Source: Bin5 sp965200615 | Lineage (GTDB): Bacteria > Chloroflexota > Anaerolineae > Caldilineales > Caldilineaceae | DNA: 64,000 bases | NCBI GenBank assembly: GCA_965200615.1 | Contig: OZ241377.1 | Location: 3,658,001-3,722,000, forward strand | Direction of reading: 5' to 3' | In this document: positions 58,785 to 64,000 of the stretch, piece after piece | Position numbering within the stretch: the stretch's first letter is position 1 | Layout of the letters: each line of letters begins with the position of its first letter | The notes under the pieces: model-generated | Told to the model about the DNA's origin: nothing | Database searches by the model: none | What the model saw: the letters and a program-made list of their open reading frames with translations, nothing else | Translations under genes and position numbers: made by a program

Positions 58785-60659
58785 CTAGCGCTGTTCAGCG
58801 GTCGAATCTGCGACCGCAATACTCTCCGAAGCCAGGAGGATGTCGGGATCAGTCCAGCCCTTCCATTGCTGCAGCTGTTGAAACGCCCTGCGGTAAATGA
58901 GCTGCACCTCGATGTTAATCTCGTCCCTGCCCAGTGTGCTCTCTCCATTTGGAAGGGCAAAGCGGAACATCCCCCTCCTTGAAGACAGCGCCGGAATACG
59001 GGTGTCCTCCACCAGCTCCACCATGCGCCAGTGGGAGAAGGTCGGTTCTTCACCGGTCAGAGTGTCGCGCAGGATCTTGGCGTAGCCCTGGCCGGCAAGT
59101 CCAGCCACGTCGCCAGCCCATTCAGGCAGCGCCTCCCCAGCGACCAGGGCCAGGTCACCCCCGCCGCCGTCAGTGGCCCGCACGACAAGGAGCACCTGGC
59201 GCAGTGGCGAACCGGTAGGATAGTGATGGCCTGCACCGGTATTGCTCACTTCCGTGTTCACGACAAGCTCTGTACCCTCGAATTCGGCGGCTACTTCCAG
59301 TGAAATCGCGCTTCTCAGGAACTGTTCGTCGCTGGCGCCGGGCATCTGGTGCAGGTGGATCTGGTCCAGATCCCGGAACAGGCCTCCCTTTTCGGGGTAA
59401 ACGAAATAGCTGCGCTGCGACCGCTCAGCCAGCTTGCCCAGGGCGGCCGGCAGCGTGCGGCCGCTGGTCTTTTCCAGCCAGGCCGCCGTCTGCACCAGGC
59501 TCTCCATACTGGATGTCAGCCGCGGCGCCTCGGGCATGTGACAGTTCTGGCAGGTCTGGCCTGTATCGGGATCGCTGTACGGGCTCTCAAGCCACTCACC
59601 GTAGGAGTTATAGATTTCAGTTGTGTCGTTGACGCCATAGTGACAGGACGCGCAGAACGCGCTCTCCCGGTGCAGCTGGTTGAAGCTGTCCTTTGGCCGG
59701 GCAACGTCGTCGACGGTTCCCATCAGGAGGTCCTCTCCGGACTTGGGCCGGTAGAGAGTCAGCGAGAGAATGCCCGGCATCGCAGGATCCGGCAGAACAG
59801 TGTCGGTGTAGAATTTCACGGCTCCGATCTTGTGGCAGAAATCACACGAGATCCCTTCAGCGGCCACGCCAACTGCTTCGTTCGGGCTTACACCGTCGGG
59901 CAGTTCGTCGCTGGCATCGCTCGTCTCCTGCATATGGCAACCGTTCCAGCCGCAGCTGTTATCGGCGTCGAGCTTGGAGGCCATCGGCGTATGGCAGGCC
60001 GCGCAGTTTCCGTCACGTTTCGGAAAGTCCACCTTGAAGCCTGGACCGTAGTAGGGGTCGTCAGGGTCGCGGGTGCGGGGCAGTCCTGTGTAATAGTTGC
60101 TGTTTCGGCTGCGGTTTCCTTCGACGTCGGTGCCGTTGTACATCGTCAGAAAGCGGACGTTGACCGCAGACCGGCTGTGCGCGTCGCGCTGCCACTCTGC
60201 GTAGGACGGGTGGCATTCACCACAGTTTTCAGACGGCTCCCAGTCGTAGACGGAGTTGTCGACCCGGTTGTGGGGATGCAGCTCGATACCGACTTCCTCG
60301 TCGCCGCCGGTTGCCTCGGTCCAGCCAAAAATGTACCCCTCCGCCCATGCCACCAGTGTTACGCTCTCGGCGGTAGGAACGCCCTGGATCGTGAACCTAC
60401 CGTCTTCGTCCGTGTAGGTATGATTTGCGGTTGTCTGCACCCTGACAAGGGCCCCGGCGACCGGCCCATCGACGTCGGTGACGATGCCGCTGACGGAAGC
60501 GGTAGCCTGTTGCGGCCATGCAAAGACGGCAATCACTGTACCGAAGATGAGCAGAACGAGCAGCAGCAAGATAAGAAAAATGGGCCGCGCCCAAGCCCGA
60601 AGCACAACGGCAAAAGTATTGCCACCGACTTGAAAAGTCCTACCCCGGCCCAACTCCAC
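58785..60659 (-). CDS. Membrane-anchored multiheme c-type cytochrome with an N-terminal carboxypeptidase-regulatory-like domain
   Basis: A 624-residue protein. One N-terminal membrane helix (about residues 26-48) anchors it, with the rest outside. A carboxypeptidase-regulatory-like beta domain (SGIVTDVDGPVAGALVRVQT, about 55-110) comes next. Six heme sites follow: CGECH (146-150), CAACH (219-223), a CX4CH site CGWNGCH (236-242), CDFCH (272-276), CASCH (336-340) and CQNCH (370-374). The last 200 residues are beta-rich without hemes. Such cytochromes pass electrons in respiration or act as reductases. It sits 14 bases from the permease gene and 14 from the ATPase gene, tightly inside the transport operon. 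Confidence 0.85.
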   Translation of the reverse strand: MELGRGRTFQVGGNTFAVVLRAWARPIFLILLLLVLLIFGTVIAVFAWPQQATASVSGIVTDVDGPVAGALVRVQTTANHTYTDEDGRFTIQGVPTAESVTLVAWAEGYIFGWTEATGGDEEVGIELHPHNRVDNSVYDWEPSENCGECHPSYAEWQRDAHSRSAVNVRFLTMYNGTDVEGNRSRNSNYYTGLPRTRDPDDPYYGPGFKVDFPKRDGNCAACHTPMASKLDADNSCGWNGCHMQETSDASDELPDGVSPNEAVGVAAEGISCDFCHKIGAVKFYTDTVLPDPAMPGILSLTLYRPKSGEDLLMGTVDDVARPKDSFNQLHRESAFCASCHYGVNDTTEIYNSYGEWLESPYSDPDTGQTCQNCHMPEAPRLTSSMESLVQTAAWLEKTSGRTLPAALGKLAERSQRSYFVYPEKGGLFRDLDQIHLHQMPGASDEQFLRSAISLEVAAEFEGTELVVNTEVSNTGAGHHYPTGSPLRQVLLVVRATDGGGGDLALVAGEALPEWAGDVAGLAGQGYAKILRDTLTGEEPTFSHWRMVELVEDTRIPALSSRRGMFRFALPNGESTLGRDEINIEVQLIYRRAFQQLQQWKGWTDPDILLASESIAVADSTAEQR

Positions 60660-60673
60660 TCTCCGTCTCGATC

Positions 60674-61819
60674 TCAGACGATTGAATAGGGGTCCGCTGC
60701 ATCACGCAGACCGTCTCCCAGAAAGTTGAATCCCAGCACGGCAACGATGATGAAGATGACCGGCGTCATGATCCAGGTGTGCGTACCGAGCGTCTGCAGG
60801 TTTTGCGCGTCCCGCATCAGGAAGCCCCAGCTCACCAGCGGTTCCTGAATTCCAATGCCGAGGAAGCTGAGAAACGCCTCAGCAAGTATAATCTGAGGGA
60901 TCGTAAGCGTGAGCACGACGATAATATGGCTGATCGAATTGGGAAACAGGTGCAGAAAGATGATGCGGGCGTCGGAGGCGCCCATCTCCTTGGCGGCAAG
61001 AATGAAATCAGTTTCGCGGAAGGCCAGCACCTTGCCCCGCACCTCACGCGCCAGCAGCGTCCACGAGAGCAGCGAGAAGATGATCACCATGATGATGAAG
61101 ACCTGCAGCGAGTCCCACGTGCGCGGGATGATCGCGGCCAGCGCCAGCCAGAGCGGGAGCTGCGGGAATGAGGCAACGAACTCCACGAACCGCTGAATGA
61201 CGTTGTCGATTACGCCGCCATAGTAGCCGGAAACGATGCCGACGACCGCGCCGACAACGATGCTGACGATCGTGGCGAACAGGCTCAATGACAGCGAAAT
61301 GCGCCCGGCGGTACAGGCCCGGCCCCACAGGTCCCTGCCCTGCTTCTCCGTTCCCAGCAGGTGGATTTTGCCCCCCTCGCCCACGCCGAATAGATGATAG
61401 CGCGTAGGGATCAGGCCCAGGATTTTCCATTCCCAGCTCTTGACGAAGAACTGTATGTCATAGCGCTGCTCGGGATCTTCCTCCCACAGCGGCTCGAACG
61501 TCTTAGGGTCGATGGTTACGACCTGATTGTAAACAAAGGGACGGAGGTGGAAATTGCCCTCGGCATCGATCAGGCGGATTCTTGTGGGCGGGATGAAGCT
61601 GTCCTGCAGATTGGCATCGGTAGGATCTACGGGGGCGAAGAACTCGGCAAAGATAGCCAGGATAATCAACGAGAGCACCATCAGGCCGCCGGCGATGGCC
61701 GGACGGCTCTTTCTGAACCGCTGCCATACGAGCTGGAAGTAGGACTCGTGTTGCTCTTCGTCCTGGCCGTCCGAAAGAAGCCATGTATCGGGTCCAATCT
61801 GGTTTTGCAATGATTCCAT
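60674..61819 (-). CDS. Peptide-type ABC transporter permease (DppC/OppC-like)
   Basis: A 381-residue permease from the ATG at 61819 (a TTG at 61825 is also in frame). An N-terminal membrane helix (AIAGGLMVLSLIILAIFAEFF) and five further helices make the BPD_transp_1 fold, with the EAA-type coupling loop near LAAKEMGASDARIIFLHLFPNS. A long extracytoplasmic insertion after the first helix (about residues 70-145) is bigger than usual for OppC but common in Chloroflexota. With the OppB-like partner it forms the membrane channel. The gene lies 144 bases after oppB-like gene and 14 before the cytochrome gene. Confidence 0.92.
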   Translation of the reverse strand: MESLQNQIGPDTWLLSDGQDEEQHESYFQLVWQRFRKSRPAIAGGLMVLSLIILAIFAEFFAPVDPTDANLQDSFIPPTRIRLIDAEGNFHLRPFVYNQVVTIDPKTFEPLWEEDPEQRYDIQFFVKSWEWKILGLIPTRYHLFGVGEGGKIHLLGTEKQGRDLWGRACTAGRISLSLSLFATIVSIVVGAVVGIVSGYYGGVIDNVIQRFVEFVASFPQLPLWLALAAIIPRTWDSLQVFIIMVIIFSLLSWTLLAREVRGKVLAFRETDFILAAKEMGASDARIIFLHLFPNSISHIIVVLTLTIPQIILAEAFLSFLGIGIQEPLVSWGFLMRDAQNLQTLGTHTWIMTPVIFIIVAVLGFNFLGDGLRDAADPYSIV

Positions 61820-61963
61820 GATCAAAAAGTTGGATACGCGTGACGAGATTGTGAATACAGTGATCCGCCCGGCCCTCAGACTCGATTCCTGTCAGGCCCT
61901 CCGGCAGCTACTTCTCATCTCCGGCTAACTTCCAGACCACACCCAAAGAGTCTTGTCGTCCTA

Positions 61964-62992
61964 CTAGGAAAACCGCACGCGCGGATCCAGTACTGCCAGC
62001 GAAATATCGGCGATCAAATTGCCCGCAACCAACAGCACGCCGTAGATCAGCAGACAGCTCGCCGAGATGTAGATGTCCTCATTGCGAAGTGAGGTCAGTA
62101 GCAACGTACCTATCGTCGGCAGACCCATAACGATCGAGGCCTGCAGCTCCCCTTGCAGCATGTAGGGAAGAGACGTCCCCTGGTACATGATGATCGGGTG
62201 CAGCGCATTGGGCACCGCATGCCGCCGCATGACCTGGCCTTCGGTCAGCCCCTTGGAGCGGGCGGTCGTGACATACTGAGCGTTCAGCTCGTCCAACATA
62301 TTGCCCCGCATAACGCGCATGTTCCGGGCCACGCCGCCCAACCCGGCGATTACCACCACAGGCCAGATGTGCTGGAGCAAATCCAACAGTTTTGCCCACG
62401 TCAGGCTGATCTCTTCCAGGCTGCCGAATGCCCACGGCACCACCACGAACTGTGGGGAGTGAAATGCCGTAACATGCTCCTGTTCCAATGTAAAGACCAG
62501 GAAGAACATGATCGCCAGCGCGATCCAGAATCGGGGCAACGCCGACAGAATGAAGGCAGCGAAGGCGGCCAGGTTGTCCGCGAGCGAATACTGCCGCGGC
62601 GCGACCAGGATGCCAACAACGATCCCAACCACTGTCGACGTCAGATGCGCCAAAACCGCCAGCAGCAGTGTGCGCGGAAACCGCTCCGCGATCAGTTCAC
62701 CCACGTCACGCTTGTAAGCGAAAGAGAAGCCGAAACTCCCCTTCGTCACCATGTCCCGAATCCAGACTAAGAACTGCAGCGGCAACGGCTTATCCAGACC
62801 GTATCGTTGACGAAACAGTTCGGCTTGAGCCTCCGCTTCCGATTCGGTTGCGCCGCCCTGCTCGATGAGGAACGACTTGTAGCCGTCGGCATAGTCACCG
62901 GGCGGCAACTGAATCACAATGAAGCTGACCAGGGCAATGCCCAGGACGACCGCTATAGATACGCCAACGCGGCGAACGATGTAGCCAATCAT
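61964..62992 (-). CDS. Peptide-type ABC transporter permease (DppB/OppB-like)
   Basis: A 342-residue permease with six membrane helices. It opens YIVRRVGVSIAVVLGIALVSF and has the family loop FGFSFAYKRDVGELIAERFPRTLLLAVLAHL. The EAA motif region reads YVTTARSKGLTEGQVMRRHAVPNAL. It pairs with the OppC-like permease downstream. It lies 101 bases after the binding-protein gene, with a strong terminator hairpin in between, so less permease than binding protein is expected. Confidence 0.93.
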   Translation of the reverse strand: MIGYIVRRVGVSIAVVLGIALVSFIVIQLPPGDYADGYKSFLIEQGGATESEAEAQAELFRQRYGLDKPLPLQFLVWIRDMVTKGSFGFSFAYKRDVGELIAERFPRTLLLAVLAHLTSTVVGIVVGILVAPRQYSLADNLAAFAAFILSALPRFWIALAIMFFLVFTLEQEHVTAFHSPQFVVVPWAFGSLEEISLTWAKLLDLLQHIWPVVVIAGLGGVARNMRVMRGNMLDELNAQYVTTARSKGLTEGQVMRRHAVPNALHPIIMYQGTSLPYMLQGELQASIVMGLPTIGTLLLTSLRNEDIYISASCLLIYGVLLVAGNLIADISLAVLDPRVRFS

Positions 62993-63044
62993 CAGGTGAA
63001 AATAGGAGAAGAGTCAGGTTATTTTGCTCAGAAAGTGTGAAGAA

Positions 63045-63072
63045 AGAGGAGTGAGATTCCTCTCACTCCTCT
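63045..63072 (-). terminator. Terminator/attenuator between binding-protein and permease genes
   Basis: On the minus strand a perfect 12-bp stem (AGAGGAGTGAGA with its complement, loop GGAA) is followed by TTTCTTC. It lies 22 bases after the binding-protein stop and before oppB. Confidence 0.7.
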
Positions 63073-63093
63073 CTCATCTCTCTGCTCGCAAAC

Positions 63094-64000
63094 CTATTCG
63101 CTATCGTAGGTCGGAATCACGCCCGGGCGAATCTGCTCAATCTGTTCCTCCGGAGCAACCCAGACTTGCTCGGCCATTACATTGTCCCAGGTCCACTGGT
63201 ACATGAACACGGGCATCCCTGCCGGAACGTTGTTGAAGCGCTTCGCGGCTGCGAGTCCATAGCGGCCGACGAATACACCAACGAAGTAGACGTTTTCGGT
63301 TACGATCCGGTTGTATTCGGCCATCTGCTGAATGCGCACGTCCGTGTCCGGTTCGGCGCAGAAGGCGGTGACTATATCGATCAGATCCTGCTCAAAGTCG
63401 AGAAGCTCACGCGGTTCTGCACCTTCGCGGTGGAAGCTGAATTCCTTTGTGACAGGTCCGAGGTCGGTGCAGCGGGTGAACGGAACAGCATAGACCTGGC
63501 TGTCGCGATCTACCCTCAACTCCCATTCGCCGGCCTCGATCAGTTCACGTCTGGCCGCGCTGTTGAGCGGGCGGACGTTGATCTGCACGCCAAGGTCGCC
63601 GAGCAGCGTCACGGCGGCGTCGCCAACGGTCTGCGTTTCCTCGGCATCTTCGCTGGTGATGAGGGCCAGTACGAGGTTTTCGCCGCTAGCCAGGCGATCG
63701 GTCGGCCAGTTCAGAGTGCCGTCACCATCGGTATCCTCGAAACCCAGCTCGGCAAGCAGGGCTGCCGCAGCCTCCGGCCTGTTGTTGAAATAGGCCACCG
63801 TACTGCGATCGAAATAGGAAGAACCGGGGAACAGCCCGCCGGCCCAACCGCGCAAGAACGGTCCGCGCAGGATTGACTGCGAGATTCCCTCACGGTCCAT
63901 GGCAAAGCTGAACGCCTTGCGGAACCGCACGTCACGGAACAGTTCACGTAGGGCCGTGTCTCGGTCATCATTCACGCCCAGAGAGCTGGACAGGTTCAGC
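63094..64000 (-). CDS. Peptide-type ABC transporter substrate-binding protein, C-terminal part
   Basis: The frame is open from the window edge (at 63999), so about 300 C-terminal residues of a family 5 solute-binding protein are seen; an apparent GTG start at 63975 is not the true start, because the coding pattern continues (LNLSSSLGVNDDRD). Typical elements are LFRDVRFRKAFSFAMDREGI, AAALLAELGFEDTDGDGTLNWP and YNRIVTENVYFVGVF, found in OppA/DppA-like proteins. It captures the ligand for the permeases encoded downstream. The acidic DTDGDGTLNW stretch is common in Chloroflexota members. The ligand could be a peptide, an oligosaccharide or nickel. Confidence 0.92.
   Translation of the reverse strand, partial: LNLSSSLGVNDDRDTALRELFRDVRFRKAFSFAMDREGISQSILRGPFLRGWAGGLFPGSSYFDRSTVAYFNNRPEAAAALLAELGFEDTDGDGTLNWPTDRLASGENLVLALITSEDAEETQTVGDAAVTLLGDLGVQINVRPLNSAARRELIEAGEWELRVDRDSQVYAVPFTRCTDLGPVTKEFSFHREGAEPRELLDFEQDLIDIVTAFCAEPDTDVRIQQMAEYNRIVTENVYFVGVFVGRYGLAAAKRFNNVPAGMPVFMYQWTWDNVMAEQVWVAPEEQIEQIRPGVIPTYDSE

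Noticed and set aside
59349..60689. A 446-codon plus-strand frame over the cytochrome gene
   Set aside because: Antisense to a gene with six heme motifs; no domain seen.

Overview
The window is a stretch of bacterial chromosome with about 50 densely packed genes, moderately high GC by eye, and no sign of phage, insertion sequences or CRISPR. The gene mix suggests a Chloroflexota bacterium, possibly of the Anaerolineae/Caldilineales type: a UPF0182 membrane protein, an EF-G-2 type factor, TrmI, a RIO-family kinase, a DUF58/transglutaminase pair, many sugar and peptide transport genes, and a T-box in front of serS. This assignment is an inference from gene content, not a phylogenetic result.

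Left part (1-13800): the end of a sugar-binding protein, a phytanoyl-CoA dioxygenase relative, a short SDR/cupin/VOC operon, a RIO kinase, a DUF58-TgpA pair without its usual MoxR ATPase, a PyrK-like iron-sulfur flavoprotein with a small membrane protein, a methyltransferase, a PAC2-family protein and a LysK-like M20 hydrolase. Middle-left (13900-33200): a membrane SH3b protein overlapping serA, then argS, polA with a small conserved-looking gene in front, a membrane GT2 glycosyltransferase, an EF-G-2 gene, an acyl-CoA dehydrogenase divergent from a SIS-domain isomerase, a lipoprotein divergent from trmI, a PHP hydrolase and a nucleotidyltransferase-like protein.

Centre (33500-42650): UPF0182, a DinB/DfsB-like protein, an SDR epimerase and a penicillin-acylase-family enzyme. 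Then comes a serine translation block: serS preceded by a T-box leader with probable specifier AGC and its own consensus promoter, followed by tRNA-Ser(TGA), tRNA-Ser(GCT) and tRNA-Arg(GCG) under a second consensus promoter with a terminator.

Right part: a long minus-strand run from 50941 to 42651 holds a DHDPS-family aldolase, a mannonate dehydratase and a nucleoside hydrolase, followed by CHAD, HD, an LTA-synthase-like membrane hydrolase, YceI and a polyphosphate-kinase-like protein that ends before the catalytic domains. A plus-strand trio (circularly permuted ATP-grasp, alpha-E, transglutaminase) follows. The end of the window has a GH4 glycosidase with an inverted repeat over its promoter and a peptide-type ABC transporter operon. 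In that operon a six-heme cytochrome sits between the second permease and the single ATPase, and a strong terminator separates the binding-protein gene from the permeases.

Promoters were read by eye as -35/-10 hexamers or extended -10 (TGnTAnnnT) boxes and are predictions only.
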